Notes: a model not told the origin generated them from the letters alone. A stretch of DNA of 64,000 nucleotides from Siphonodentalium dalli (GCA_032622095.1 CP136064.1:249643827-249707826), one strand, 5' to 3'; positions 45,873 to 58,168 are shown, counted from the first letter of the stretch. Numbers and translations are program-made.

Positions 45873-46283
45873 GTACGTTCATACACTGGCAAGATTGCAC
45901 GGTATGGTGTGCAGGCATTTTGTCGTAGAAAACGATATGGTGCCATAATATGAACGGAAACAAGCATATAAAGCGCATCTGTGCCACAGCCAACTATATG
46001 CGAAGTAAAATCTCTGTAGTTCCACTAGTAACGATGCTACCGGAATTTGCCTGTAAATATCATGCAATTATCTCGCAAGAATAAATCCTTCAGGTGTTTG
46101 AAGGCAAATTCCAATAGCACTGTTACAAGTGGAACTAGATAAATGTTAGTTCTCATGTCTTTCGTTTTGGTAAAGATGCATGTTATTTGCACGATTCCGT
46201 TCATATTCTGGCACCATGTGGTTTTCTATGACGAAATGGCCACAAAACATACCGTGCAAACTTGCCAGCGTATGAACGCACCC
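45873..46283. mobile_element. PIF/Harbinger-like palindromic element, copy 2 (411 bp)
   Basis: TTA duplicated at 45870-45872 and 46284-46286. The ends are GTACGTTCATACACTGGCAA and TTGCCAGCGTATGAACGCAC. Unit 2 of the nanos array keeps the uninterrupted site (TATCCCTTAGGAAATG near 52885-52900), so this element arrived after that duplication. Confidence 0.8.
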
Positions 46284-46891
46284 TTAGGAAATGTTAATAT
46301 ATAATAACTTACATATAATAACTTATTATTTGAACATTTCTCTCCAATAAATAGCACTCTGTCTGCACTTTTATAATCTTTCGTCTGATTATTTTTCCGA
46401 TCACCCCTCCAAATAAATAACAGACCGTTCCAATGTATAATTTTATTACTGAATGGGAGAATCCATTCAGCATAGAAAGGGTTACTAAATGCTTATCAGT
46501 TATTCGACTGTTCCGACATTGTGTATATGTGTATAATGTACATATCTATCAGCCTACTCTTACGCAGGAATACTACAAAATCGAAAAACAAAATTGAAAT
46601 CGGCGAGGGTGTGGCTTTTAAGCCATTCTTCTCAATGCATATATAATTATGTGTCAAGGAAGATGCATATGAGTACTAAAAACGTAAGATGGTATAATGA
46701 GAATAAAATAATTTATTGAAATCATTTTTGACAAGTTATTTCACTGCATAAACAATTGGGAAACATTACAAATAGTTTTTATACATTAAACATATTAACG
46801 CGAATGTTATTCGTGCCAGTGCAATGAACATGGAAATGCACGTTTTCTGCCACAATTTACGTAACACTGTAAATATCACAAGAATGCTTAA

Positions 46892-47176
46892 AGGTGGATT
46901 GTACACTAAATCCGGACATTTATAGGACCATCTCCTTTTATACTTAACATAATATATGCAACAAATGCATGAATTTGAGCCATGGATTAGTGCAAAATAC
47001 ACTCATATGCTCTATGAACGACGCAAAGAACATGGTAATTATAATGAAAATTAATTTATGACTCGTTTTATTTTGCACTAATCCATGGCTCAAATTCATT
47101 CATTTGTTGCATATATCCTGTTGAATATAAAAGGAGATGGTCCCATAAATCGACGGGTTTAGTGTACAGTACCCCT
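46892..47176. mobile_element. TTAA element family F6, palindromic copy in unit 1
   Basis: TTAA at 46888-46891 and 47177-47180. Arms of about 115 bp (AGGTGGATTGTACACTAAAT, GGACCATCTCCTTTTATA, TTTGAGCCATGGATTAGTGC) make nearly the whole 285 bp a foldback. It lies about 100 bp beyond the nanos 1 stop codon, so it may be part of the 3' UTR. The same insertion is found after nanos 2 and 3. Confidence 0.85.
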
Positions 47177-47281
47177 TTAAATCACAAGACTTCTTAAATA
47201 AACATTCTAGAGTTCTAGTATTGTCCATCACAGTTTACCTCCAACAACTACCTCTATCTTGTGTTGTCCGTCAAAGAAATT

Positions 47282-47929
47282 CTATCTCCATCCAGGAAGC
47301 TTTTTGTTCATTGGGCAGTATTTTATCGTGTGTGCTTCGTCACCGAATTTTCCGCAAATTGGACACGTATAGCGCCTTAAGACTGGACACGTGACACGTC
47401 CATCACAGTCTTTGAGAATATGGCTGAGGAAAACTGACTCATTTTCGCCGTTGTTCCGACAGAAAACACATAACGCTCGTCTTTTGATTTTGTTCCGCCT
47501 CAGGATATAGTTCGCAAGTTCAGCGTTAGACTTGCAGACATCCGAGGTTTCTTGATGTTCAGGTCTCAGCGAGCGTCCTCGTGACTGGTATGAATCGACA
47601 TCGTCGAAGTTGGTCTCAGTTCCGTTTACCTTGAATTCGTCGAAGGCATCGTATCGTATCATGTCTAAATAGTCCCAAGCTGCGAGCTCTACACGAATGG
47701 CTACATAATCAGACTCATCCTCTTCCCATCGTGTTGCGTTGAGATAATCCAAATATGACGGAGTGGTGTAATCATAGAACTCATCACCAGGAACATAGGA
47801 ACCGAATGGTGACAATAATGTCAGCATGTCCTGCGCCGTCCACTCTTCTTGTGGGAATTGATCCTCGATTCTTTCGTCTTCGAGTGAGAAACAACCATAA
47901 ATAGTGTTCATTTCTTGCAAGGAGCCCAT
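47282..47929 (-). CDS. nanos: Nanos-like RNA-binding protein, copy 1 (C-terminally truncated)
   Basis: A single uninterrupted frame of 215 residues from MGSLQEMN. The N-terminal two thirds are acidic and low in known domains. Residues 154-205 form the nanos (CCHC)2 zinc finger with exact spacing: C154, C157, H170, C181, then C189, C192, H200, C205, including [32 protein letters not shown] and AHTIKYCP. Nanos proteins act with Pumilio and the CCR4-NOT deadenylase to silence mRNAs in germ cells and progenitors. Residues 84-90 (AWDYLDM) resemble a NOT1-interacting motif, which is inference. Codon 216 is TAG where copies 2 and 3 have CAG. The frame stays open for 17 more matching codons beyond it, so one base change removes the last 18 residues and leaves the finger whole. 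Start context GTCATGG. An intronless structure is usual for animal nanos. Confidence 0.93.
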   Translation of the reverse strand: MGSLQEMNTIYGCFSLEDERIEDQFPQEEWTAQDMLTLLSPFGSYVPGDEFYDYTTPSYLDYLNATRWEEDESDYVAIRVELAAWDYLDMIRYDAFDEFKVNGTETNFDDVDSYQSRGRSLRPEHQETSDVCKSNAELANYILRRNKIKRRALCVFCRNNGENESVFLSHILKDCDGRVTCPVLRRYTCPICGKFGDEAHTIKYCPMNKKLPGWR

Positions 47930-48567
47930 GACTGAAATTTACGGTCGAACCACGTACACTTACTATTATAAGTTAACAGGTATATGTTGTTCAGATTTCG
48001 TGTTGTGACCAATGCTTCCGTGTGCCCAGTTATAAAGAAGATGGAGATTATGGGTGTTGTTGCAGTGATCAGTACAGGCTGCTAATCGGATGTACCGATC
48101 ACAGATACCGAACTGCGGACTAAACAAACTTAACAGTTAATTAAATGGGCAGGTGTGGTGGAAAACACGACCTACCCGTGTGGGAGTTAATCCATCCCTT
48201 GGTTTATTAATAATTACCATCATCTCTCATTATGATTGCTTAAGGCAAACGGGCGTTGGGTATTATCCATCAAAGATCCGTATACCTCTTTACAGAAGGC
48301 AATACGACATCGACAGAAGGCAATACGAGGACACCATGCAGGTGTTTGTGAAAAGATATAGATATGTACAGATTTGGTGCGACAAATATACATTACGTAT
48401 GTATAACGCGTTTTGTGGGGAAAAAACATGTCGGATTTTTAAATGACTCTAAATGGAACTTTGTAACCCATTTATTTTACAAGGATAGTGAAGACATTTT
48501 CATTCTTCTATAGCTCTAGTAAGAAAATGTCACTTTGTGACAAACAAAAAAGATGTCGGATTTTTAA

Positions 48568-48988
48568 AGGTACTCAATCCGATCAGACCCTCATAAATTA
48601 CTATCTCTTTGGCTTCGGGGGTAAAAAATATTTGATTCGAGTCGAGGAACCTACCCATCAACGCTCAGAGTGATCATATATAATTTTTTGAAGTTTTGTT
48701 ATTTCTATTGTTTGTGGCACAGAAACACGCCGTCAAAAGGATGGTTTCGGTCAAAATTGCGTTATTATAACCACTTGATTTTAGAGTTATCCATCTTCGT
48801 CCGTTTGAATAAGTGTTTGTGCATGGGGAAATTATTAGTACACATCTCGAGAAATAACAAACTTCAAAAATCAATATGTGATCACTCTGAGCTTTGACGG
48901 GTGGGTTCCTCGACTCGAATCAAATATTATTTACCCCTGAAGCCAAAGAAATAGTAATTTGGAGGGTGCTTAACCGGATTGAGTACCT
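48568..48988. mobile_element. TTAA element family F5, copy in unit 1
   Basis: TTAA at 48564-48567 and 48989-48992; ends AGGTACTCAATCCGATCAGA and CCGGATTGAGTACCT. It lies upstream of nanos 1. The matching insertion upstream of nanos 2 shows that it predates the duplication. Confidence 0.88.
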
Positions 48989-48992
48989 TTAA

Positions 48993-49534
48993 GCGAATTC
49001 CAAATACGACGCATTTGTAACCGGGTTACTGGAGTTAACACGCGAGAAAACTTTGAGAAAACGTTCGTAAACATAGTAACCGGTTACAAATGCGTCGTAT
49101 CTTTTTTCTGTACAAAAATCTGCTATATATGAACAGATATGGGCGAAAAAATATACATAGACGTGCCGAGAATACCAAATTTTCACAAACATTCCGAGCG
49201 CATGTAAATATGATTTCAGTTTGAATTTTTCTTTTTAGCAGGTATTATTTGTAGAATATCATACAAAATCTGGTGTACATATATTTGTTTGGTATTTTAC
49301 TATATTGATACCAGCACATGTGGAAAAAAGTTCTTGTGAACATTTTAACTTTACTTATGCCCCACACAAGAAGCTTACATAACAATTATAATTCATTAAA
49401 TATGGTATATATCTTCTCAGAAAGTTTTGTATAAATTCCGGGGTATACAATAATAATACTATGAATTGAGGACATCTTTCCGGTTTCTATCAATTATAAA
49501 AAAAATTATTTATAATTTCTTATCATATCCACAG
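48993..49534. other. Unit spacer with ACGACGCATTTGTAACCGG inverted repeat
   Basis: ATACGACGCATTTGTAACCG (about 49005) and its complement (about 49079) form a hairpin. The same hairpin is at 56221-56330 in unit 2. Otherwise non-coding. Confidence 0.6.
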
Positions 49535-50554
49535 GACAGTTTTAGAGGCGATGTTTGAGAGCAGAAATTCGCCCGAAAACTTTGTATCGTACAAAGAAGG
49601 AGAACTCTATCTTATTAGAACCCTCAATCTCTGTAAATTATTTCAGCCGCTCGTGGACATTCTGTACTTCCTTTTATCACACGATCCAGCGATTTAATGT
49701 GAAAGGAATGGGAATTGTTTGCCCAACATATGATCTGTTACAAAATTATTTGCCTTATGTTAGAAATTGGCTGGGATACCCTAGACAGCAGACGATATAC
49801 TCATGATACTAAACGACTGTTGGTTCTACATAACATCGTAAACAAGAAAGCTGCAAATTATCTGGTCTCTCTGCTACAACCCGTTTTGCCGATATAACTG
49901 ATTATGACCTCAGAAATGCAAATGATTTTACCCCTCTCCGCCGCGACACTAAACGAAAGGACTCATCTGTTTCCCCAAATGTCTCGCAGAATGGAATGCT
50001 CTAGAACCCTATTGCAGAAACTCTCGTCCAGAGGATTTTAAAAAACAGCTAAAGTTCGCAAATCCTAAACTGAAACCACCGAAATATTTCTCATTTGGAA
50101 AACGGCATTCTAATGTTATACAATGTCATCTCCGGTGTCGATGCAGTGACTTGCGGGATCACAAAGTGGTTAACCATTTGATAGACTCTAAAGTTCTAAA
50201 CTGTGTAGTTGTGGTCTCGGCGATGAGACTGTTGACCACTATTTCTTTGAATTCACGCTATATATATATGCTAGAGAAAGACTTATAGGCTATACAATAG
50301 TGATGTGAAAACCATATCAGTCAAGACACTTTTGTTCGGCAACCCATATATAAGTGATGATATGAATACTATAATCTTTAATTACGTGCATCGGTTCATT
50401 AAAGAAACAAAACGTTTCGATCTCGACGTCTGAGATGTGTAGAGCTGACATAAGAACGCAAAAGCGAATTAACCATAATTGTTGATATTTCGCCCTTGAT
50501 GTTAAATATTTATCGAACCCAGTAAAGCTGTCGACACCATGTAATACCCATAGC

Positions 50555-50626
<72 letters not shown>

Positions 50627-50955
50627 TCTCTCTCTCTATCTCTTTCTCTCTCTCTCTCCATCCTTCCTACCGTTTGCTTAATTTCAGTATCTCTATCGCG
50701 TTTTGTTGTATCACTCTTCCTTCTCTCATACATAACATGTGAAACAATCCATCAATTCTACTGTTAGTTGTCATTACTTGTACATAGCTATATTGTTATA
50801 ACATATTTCCTTGCTCTTGTGAGCGTTTAATTTGTAAATATTCAGTGTTTTGACAATGGGGAGAGGATGTTACTGTAAGTGAAGCACTTGTCATCCCATC
50901 GCTTTTGCCTGTTTGTATTTTAATACTATGCATTGAGCAAATAAAATACGTTTAA
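49535..50955 (+). pseudogene. LINE-A remnant in unit 1 (RT C-terminus and 3' UTR)
   Basis: Broken frames encode the post-RT region of a non-LTR element: LNLCKLFQPLVDILYFLLS, then LEIGWDTLDSRRYTHDTKRL, then KKAANYLVSLLQPVLP, and finally the Cys/His tail CRCSDLRDHKVVNHLIDS. A (TC)n tract and a 3' UTR ending in GAGCAAATAAAATACG (about 50935-50950) follow. No RT palm. Several stops and frameshifts. Confidence 0.7.
50558..50660. repeat. (TC)n microsatellite in unit 1
   Basis: About 100 bp of nearly pure TC dinucleotides. The Arg/Glu-repeat frame on the - strand is an artefact. Confidence 0.95.
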
Positions 50956-50979
50956 ACAAAATCGGCATCAGGGAGTAAT

Positions 50980-52250
50980 GGTTTCAAAATCGAATTCCTG
51001 TTGGAGCCGAGTCTCAGCTGCATGGTGTGCCCAAGGGATCCATACTCGGCCCTCTTCTTTTTTATCTACATTTATGATATTGTACACAATGCTACGTGCA
51101 TATTATAAGGCTTTTTGCCGATGATACCTCTTTATTTCTATACATTGAAGACCCAGCAATTGCAACAACAACGATATTAGTCTGATTTTCGAATGGTCTC
51201 AAAAATGGATAGTGAAATTTAATCTCATGAAAACAGAATAACTTCTAGTATCATGGAAAAATAACCTATTCGTAACCTAACCTAACAACCCTCCCCTTCA
51301 GATGTCGGGCAAGGATATTGTAGATGTCGAAAAAAGATGGCATCACTGATATTGAAAATTGAGCCGCAAATCGAATGTATATACTGAGAAAGTATATATT
51401 CATACTGGACAGGAGAACCATTGAGCGTATATAATTGTCATATATCCTTCCATTGTTGTAATATGCCTCCTCGATATGGGGTATAATTGCTCAGTTGAAG
51501 ATTCAACCTTTCTGGAAGATAATCAATACGAGGCTGCTAGATTAGTCACGGGAGAAACTAGAAGCTGCAGAAAAGAATCTCTATTACGAGAAACCGGTTG
51601 GGACACACTATCTAACAGGAGAGAAAACTCTAAACTTGAGCAATTTTTAATATGAATAAGAGAACCCCGCCCCTTACTTATATACTTTCGTTCCTATTGA
51701 ATCTGGAAGTTTATCCAATTATAATTTCAGACAGAAATGTCTCGGGACTCGCAGAGTTTACGCGACAAGATACGAAAATTCATTTATGCCAGCTATATAT
51801 ACCGCCAAATCATCGAACAACCTCTCACCAGAGGCGAAAGAATGTGAATCAGTCTCTGACTTTAAGAATTTTCTTTTAACCGATCGTGTTATCATACCGT
51901 CATATTATCATATAGCGTACCGAAGACCAAGTCAAATCTATCCATTGTCGTCTGCGAACGAACTGCAGTAAATTGAAATATGACCTGTTGTGCAATCATT
52001 TGAATAACAGTTCATTTTGCGACTGGATAATTATAAATGGTCGAGCACTTCTTACTCCACTGTCCAATATTCGAGCGTGAAAGGGTCCATCCATTGTTTA
52101 GCTAATCTATAACTGCGAACTGGGATGTCAAAATATTACTGTATGGGTCAATAGATATATCTTATACCAAAAATGCCGACATATTCATCGCCGTACAAAA
52201 GTTCATGGACGACACCAATCGATAAAACTGACAACGAGTCAACGATATTC
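50980..52250 (+). pseudogene. LINE-B remnant in unit 1 (RT palm fragment to C-terminus)
   Basis: Frames broken by indels encode HGVPKGSILGPLLF, then FIYIYDIVHN, then RLFADDTSLFLY (the catalytic FADD box of reverse transcriptase), then AARLVTGETRSCRKESLLRE and TGWDTLSNRRENSKL. This order is the RT palm and thumb of a CR1/jockey-like LINE. A segment present in unit 2 (VETHNHLGLTFNRDG, near 59256-59300) is deleted here. Non-functional. Confidence 0.75.
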
Positions 52251-52430
52251 ATGACTGATTATTCTTTCGCATCTTATTGTGTTTATAACTATTTCTAAAT
52301 ACGATTCTCACAAACATTTACCACACCAGGAATGCACTCCAGATTTGGAAATGGTTTATTACGTCATATTGGGAATGCCGCGTAGTTGTAGAAATGAAAT
52401 ATATTGGATACTTCTAGAGACGTACATCCG

Positions 52431-52813
52431 TTGTATTATCAACTTATCCGTGTAATAAATTGAGGACATGTTGTTTTTATTGAGTTGGCGAACGCGTTTT
52501 GTCATCAAGATTGAAGTAAAAATCAGTATTATTTTCAATGCAGGGGGAATAACTCTATATATTAAAGATAGAGTTCCCCCCCCCTTGCATTAAAAAGTTT
52601 GAATTATGTTGCACTCTGGGTGCCAGAGGGGAGAAATCATTCTAGAATTTCAGCAGTTATGTATTTCTCTGTGGGCATCTTCTGAGACACAAATGTTTCA
52701 AATAGTGATGAATTATAGTATTTTAATCATATTTTATTGTATAGATCGTTATTAAAACCGTATATCAAGTCACTATAAAAAAATAATCGGCGACTCGAAA
52801 ATTAAGTGGGCCT
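52431..52813. mobile_element. TTAA element family F4, left-truncated
   Basis: Matches 36862-37268 from TTGTATTATCAACTTATCCG to AAGTGGGCCT with TTAA at 52814-52817. It contains the GGGGGAATAACTCTAT hairpin. It starts abruptly at the edge of the LINE-B segment, where unit 2 has different sequence, so it may mark a duplication breakpoint. Confidence 0.75.
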
Positions 52814-53599
52814 TTAAAATAGCGACCATTGCTATACTTTTTCCAATATCGTAACATTAAAATGTGGTCGGCCGAAAGCTTTTATCCCTTAGGAAATGTT
52901 CAGACAATATGTTTTAGATATAACAACTTATTATCTGAACATTTCCCTCAAATGAATAGCACTCTTTCTGCACTTTTGTTATCTTTCGTCCGATTATTTT
53001 CACCGAACACCCCTCCAAATGAATAATAGACCGTTCCAATGTATACTTTTATAACTGAATGGGATAATCCATTCAGTATAGAATGGGTTACTAAATGTTT
53101 ATCAGTTACGGGGCTATTCAGAGTATGTGCAGCATGGATATGAGTTGATCTTATACCGGTTGGAGATATTACCCATGCATTATACTTCATCTATAACACA
53201 CATATATATGTGTGTTATATTAATACGGACTATATGCATGCAGTGTGACTCCGACACGCTTAGCAACGTTGACGTATTTATAATGTTGTATGTTTATAAT
53301 AGAACAAATTCCTGTGGTTAAATGTTGGCATATGACACAAATGTATCTTCTAACGTACTGTCTTCCCAGTCGATATAATAGAATTTGATACGCGAACTAT
53401 ATATATATTCTTTCTTCGACTCGAATTTAAAACCGTATTGCGCACTAACTGCTATTCCAGGTTCACTAACATGTATTTATGCCGAACGGCAATTTATGTA
53501 AACAACATGCGAAAACGCAGAGTTTCACTCAGAAAACAACCTCAAAATGGTGCCCCAAAAAATTCATAAATAAATATGGTCGGTATAAGATAAATACAA

Positions 53600-53740
53600 C
53601 AATAGCATAGTGTGTTGAGTTGGACGTTATCTCAGCTCGTTGAAAGTGGAATATTTCGCTCGGCAGAACCTCGCGATGTATTCCATTTTCAACTCATTGA
53701 GATATCGTCCATCTCAAAACACACTATATATGCTATTATC
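53600..53740. repeat. Hairpin repeat in unit 2
   Basis: GGACGTTATCTCAGCTCGTTG with GTGGAATATTTCGCTCGGCA pairs imperfectly with CGATGTATTCCATTTTCAAC and GAGATATCGTCCATCTC. The same hairpin is at 62207-62350 in unit 3 and is missing in unit 1. Confidence 0.75.
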
Positions 53741-54087
53741 GTATGTATATCTATCATCCTACTCTTACACAGGAATACAACAAAATCGAAAATTCTTTTT
53801 TAAATCGACGAGGGTATGGCTTTAAGCCATTCTTCTCAATTAATATAATTATTTTTCAAGGAAGACATGAGTACTAAAAACTTAAGATGCTGTAGAGAAA
53901 ATAAAATAATTTATTTAAATAATTTTGACAAGTTATTTCACTGCATAAACAATTGGGAAACATTACAAATAGTTTTTATACATTAAACATATTAACGCGA
54001 ATTTTATTCATATCAATGTAATGAACATGTAGATGCACGTTTTCTGCCACAATGTTTCGTAACATGTTAAATCACAAGAATGCTTAA

Positions 54088-54385
54088 AGGACTGTCCACT
54101 AAATCCGACCATTTATGAGACCATCTCCTTTTATACTCAACGGAATATATGCAACATATATGCAATTCTGGCAATTTGAGCCATGGATATATACACTCGT
54201 TTGCTCTATGAATGATGAATGATGACTCCTGTCATACATTAATTTTCATTATAATCACCATTTGATTGTATTGAGTGTATTTTGCACTAATCCATGGCTC
54301 AAATTCATTCATTTGTTGCATATATTCTGTTGAGTATAATAGCAGATGGTCCCATAAATGGCAGGATTTAGTGTATAGTACCTCT
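54088..54385. mobile_element. TTAA element family F6, palindromic copy in unit 2
   Basis: TTAA at 54084-54087; the right site has decayed to TTGA. Orthologous to 46892-47176, just past the nanos 2 stop. Confidence 0.8.
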
Positions 54386-54416
54386 TTGATTACTTATAGA
54401 GTTCCAGTATTGTCCA

Positions 54417-55118
54417 TCACAGTTTACCTCCAACAGCTACCTGTATCTCGTGTTGTCCGTCAAAGAAATTCTGTCTCCAACCAGGAATCTTTTTGTTCAT
54501 TGGGCAGTATTTTATCGTGTGTGCATCGTCGCCGAATTTGCCGCAAATTGGGCACGTGTAGCGCCTTAATACTGGACACGTGACACGTCCATCACAGTCT
54601 TTGAGAATATGGCTGTGGAAAACTGACTCATTTTCGCCGTTGTTCCGACAGAAAACACACAACGCTCGTCTTTGTGTTTTGTTCCGCTTCAGGAAATAGT
54701 TCGCAAGTTCAGTGTTCGACTCACAGACATCCGATGTTTCTTGATGTTCAGGTCTCAGCGATCGTCCTCGTGATTGGTATGAATCCACGTCGTCGAAGTT
54801 GGTCTCAATTCCGTTGATCTTGAATTCGTCGAAGGCATCGTATCGTATCATATCTAAATAGTCCCAAGCTGTGAGCTCTACTCGAATGGCTACATAATCA
54901 GACTCATCTTCTTCCCATCTTGTTGCGTTGAGATAATCCAAATATGACGGAGCGGTGTAATCATAGAACTCATCACCAGGAACATAGGAACCGAATGGTG
55001 ACAATAATGTCAGCATGTCCTGCGCCGTCCACTCTTCTTGTGGGAATTGATCCTCGATTCTTTCGTCTTCGAGTGAGACACAACAATAAATAGTGTTGAT
55101 TTCTTGCAAGGAGCCCAT
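54417..55118 (-). CDS. nanos: Nanos-like RNA-binding protein, copy 2 (full length)
   Basis: This 233-residue intronless frame has the same layout as copy 1 and the complete C-terminal tail (ending VAVGGKL). The (CCHC)2 finger has C154, C157, H170, C181, C189, C192, H200 and C205, with all ligands present. Differences from copies 1 and 3 include I7, C12-V14 (YCCVSL against YGCFSL) and KINGIE against KVNGTE. They are scattered and conservative in the finger (GDDAH against GDEAH), which suggests constraint on the finger after duplication. F6 lies just downstream and F5 about 660 bp upstream, as in unit 1. Expected role: germline mRNA repression with Pumilio. Which copy is expressed cannot be read from sequence. 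Confidence 0.94.
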   Translation of the reverse strand: MGSLQEINTIYCCVSLEDERIEDQFPQEEWTAQDMLTLLSPFGSYVPGDEFYDYTAPSYLDYLNATRWEEDESDYVAIRVELTAWDYLDMIRYDAFDEFKINGIETNFDDVDSYQSRGRSLRPEHQETSDVCESNTELANYFLKRNKTQRRALCVFCRNNGENESVFHSHILKDCDGRVTCPVLRRYTCPICGKFGDDAHTIKYCPMNKKIPGWRQNFFDGQHEIQVAVGGKL

Positions 55119-55780
55119 GACTGAAATTTACGGTCGAACCACGTACAATTACTATTATAAGTTAACAGGTATATGTTGTTCAGATTCGTGTTGTGACCAA
55201 TGCTTCCGTGTGCCCAGTTATAAAGAAGATGGAGATTATGGATGTTGTTGCAGTGATCAGTACAGCCTGCTAATCGGATGTACCGATCACAGATACCGAA
55301 CTGCGGACTGAATAAACTTAACAGTTAATTCAATGGGCAGGTGTGGTGGAAAAAACGACCTACCCATGTGGGAGTTAATCCAACCCTTTGTTTATTAATA
55401 ATTACCATCATCTCTCATTATGATTGCTTAAGGCAAACGGGCGCTGGGGATTATCCATCAAAGAGTCTTTTTGGTGATCCGTATACCTCTTTACAGAAGG
55501 CAAACGACATCGACAGAAAGCAATACGAGGACACCATGCAGGTGTTTGTGAAAAGATATAGATATGTCCAGATTTGGTGCGACAAATATCCATTACGTAT
55601 GTGTAACGCATTTTGTGACCAAAAGAAAACATGTCGGATTTTAAACGACTCTAAATGGAACTTTGTAACCCATTTATTTTACAAGTATAGTGAAAACATT
55701 TTCATTCTTCTATATTTCGAGTTATTCTCAAGTAAGAAAATGTCACTTTGTGACAAACAAAAAAGATGTCGGATTTTTAA

Positions 55781-56196
55781 AGGTACTCAATCCGATCAGA
55801 CCCTCATAAATTCCTATCTCTTTGGCTTCGTGGGTAAAACATATTTGAGTCGAGTCGAGGAACCTACCCATTAACGCTCAGAGTGATCAGATAAAAACAA
55901 TTTAAGTTTTGTTTTTTCTATTGTTTGTGGCCCAGAAACACGCCGTCAAAATGATGGTCTCGGTCAAAATTGCGTTATTATTACCACTTGATTTTACAGT
56001 TATTCATATTCGTCCATTTGAATAAGTGTTTCTGGGGCAATTATTAGTACATATCTCAAGAAATAACAAACTTCAAAAATCAATATCTGACCACTCTGAT
56101 ATTTGAAGGGTGGGTTCCTCGACTCGAATCAAATATTTTTTACCCCTGAAGCCAAAGAAATAGTAATTTAGGGGTGCTTAATCGGATTGAATACCT
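55781..56196. mobile_element. TTAA element family F5, copy in unit 2
   Basis: TTAA at 55777-55780 and 56197-56200; ends AGGTACTCAATCCGATCAGA and TCGGATTGAATACCT. Orthologous to 48568-48988. Confidence 0.88.
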
Positions 56197-56819
56197 TTAA
56201 ACGAATTCCAAATATAAGAAATACGACGCATTTGTAACCGGGTTACTGGAGTTAACACGCGAGCAAACTTTGAGAAAACGTTCGTAAACATAGTAACCAT
56301 AGTAACCGGTTACAAATGCGTCGTATCTTTTTTCTATACAAAAATCTGCTATATATGAACAGATATGGTCGGGGAAAAAAATAAACAGGATTTATTTTTG
56401 ATAATACAACACGGTGTATACATATAAAATATACATAGACGTGCCGAGAATACAAAATTTTCACAAACATTCCGAGCGCATGTAAATATGATTTCAGTTT
56501 GAATTTTTACTTTTTAGCAGGTATTATTTGTAGCTATCATACAAAATGCCACTATCTGGTGTACATATATTTGTTTGGTATTTTACTATATTGATAACAG
56601 CACTGGTGGGAAAAAGTTCTTGTTAACATTTTAACCATTCTTGTGCCCCACACAAGAATTTAAGCTTATACATAACAATTATAATTCATTAAATATTGTA
56701 TATCTCTTCCCAGAAAGTTTTGTATAAATTCCGGGGTATACAATAATAATACTATGAATTGAGGACATCTTTCCGGTTTCTATCAATTATAAAAATTATA
56801 ATTTCTTATCACATCCACA

Positions 56820-57546
56820 GGACAGTTTTAGAGGCGATGTTTGAGAACAGAAATTCGCGCGAAAACTTTGTATCGTACAAAGAAGGAGAACTCTATCTTA
56901 TTAGAACCCTCAATCTCTGTCAATTATTTCAGCCGCTCGTGGACATTCTGTACTTCCTTTTATCACCCGATCCAGCGATTTATGGTGAAAGGAATGGGAA
57001 TTGTTTGCCCAACATATGATCTGCTACAAAATTATTTGCCTTATGTTAGAAATTGGCTGGGATACCCTAGACAGCAGACGATATATTAAACGACTATCGG
57101 TTCTACATACCATCGTAAACAAGAAAGCTGCAAATTATATGGTCTCTCTGCTACAACCCGTTTTGCCGATACAACTGATTATGACCTCAGAAATGCAACT
57201 GATTTTACCCCTCTCCGCCGCGACACTAAACGAATGGACTCTTTTTTCCCAAATGTTTCGCAGAATGGAATGCTTTAGAACCCTATTGCATAAACTCTCG
57301 TCTAGAGGATTTAAAAAAAAAGATAAAGTTCGCAAATCCTAAACTGAAACCACCGAAATATTTCTCATTTGGAAAGCGGCGTTCTAATGTTATACAATGT
57401 CAGCCCCGGTGTCGATGCAGTGACTTGCGGGAACACAAAGTAGTTAACCATTTGATAGACTCTAAACTGTGTAGTTGTGGTCTCGGCGATGAGACTGTTG
57501 ACCACTATTTCTTTGAATGCACGCTATATGCTAGAGAAAAACTTAT
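56820..57546 (+). pseudogene. LINE-A remnant in unit 2, part before the hAT insertion
   Basis: Orthologous to 49535-50310. The same post-RT blocks are present, and the tail is better kept than in unit 1: CRCSDLREHKVVNHLIDS, CSCGLGDETVDHYFFEC and TLYAREKLIGY, the CxCG-x-ET-x-DHYFFxC zinc-like end of LINE ORF2 proteins. Stops and shifts remain. It is cut by the hAT element at the next base. Confidence 0.72.
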
Positions 57547-57554
57547 AGGCTATG

Positions 57555-58168
57555 CAGGGGTGACGCCAGTGGGGGAACGGGGGGGGGGGGCTACAGCCCC
57601 CTTGTCGGGGAGCTCTAGCCCCCTCGGCGGGGAGGACTTGTCGGGGATTTTATATAAGTAAGTCGGTTGTGTGTATAAGATGAAGTAATCATGTACAGAC
57701 TGTCAGTGTGGGAAAGTGTCAGAGAGAGAGAACATACAGCGGAATATATCCCACCCAAAATATTCATGGCACATGTTCCCATTAAATCCGGGGGTATTCC
57801 CCTGTATTGTTACACCATCAGCGTTTTAGTGGTAATGAAAATCTATTGAAACATGTGTGCTTTATCATTGAGTACCTACAGTATGGTCACATGTTATATA
57901 GCTATATCCCCGACAGTGAAACACCATGCTGGCACTTGCAACTAATGAAATTAGAAATTAGAACTGACACAGAAGACAAGTGGCCTCCCAAGAATATAGG
58001 AATTTGCACAACAATTCATGGGTTTTAATCTTCGAGTTATCTCATCTGCTAATTATGGCTGATGTATTGCTTGCACACACACTATGTGCGCTCATTTCAC
58101 ATACCAACAGGCAATATGGTGTAATGTAGTGTAGCCCCCCTGTCGGGGATTTTCTGGTGCCACCCCTG
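57555..58168. mobile_element. hAT-superfamily non-autonomous element (614 bp)
   Basis: An exact 8-bp target duplication AGGCTATG (57547-57554 and 58169-58176) and terminal inverted repeats CAGGGGTGACGCCAG / CAGGGGTGGCACCAG are the classic hAT signature. GC-rich subterminal CCCCCTTGTCGGGG blocks occur near both ends. No transposase. Unit 1 keeps the empty site (ATAGGCTATACAATAGTG near 50284-50302), so insertion followed the unit 1/2 duplication. Confidence 0.92.

Noticed and set aside
47961-47974. TATAATAG on the - strand upstream of nanos copy 1 as a TATA box
   Set aside because: Only about 35 nt before the ATG, leaving almost no room for a 5' leader.
50317-50733. 138-codon frame with an Arg/Glu repeat
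   Set aside because: Translation of a (TC)n microsatellite.
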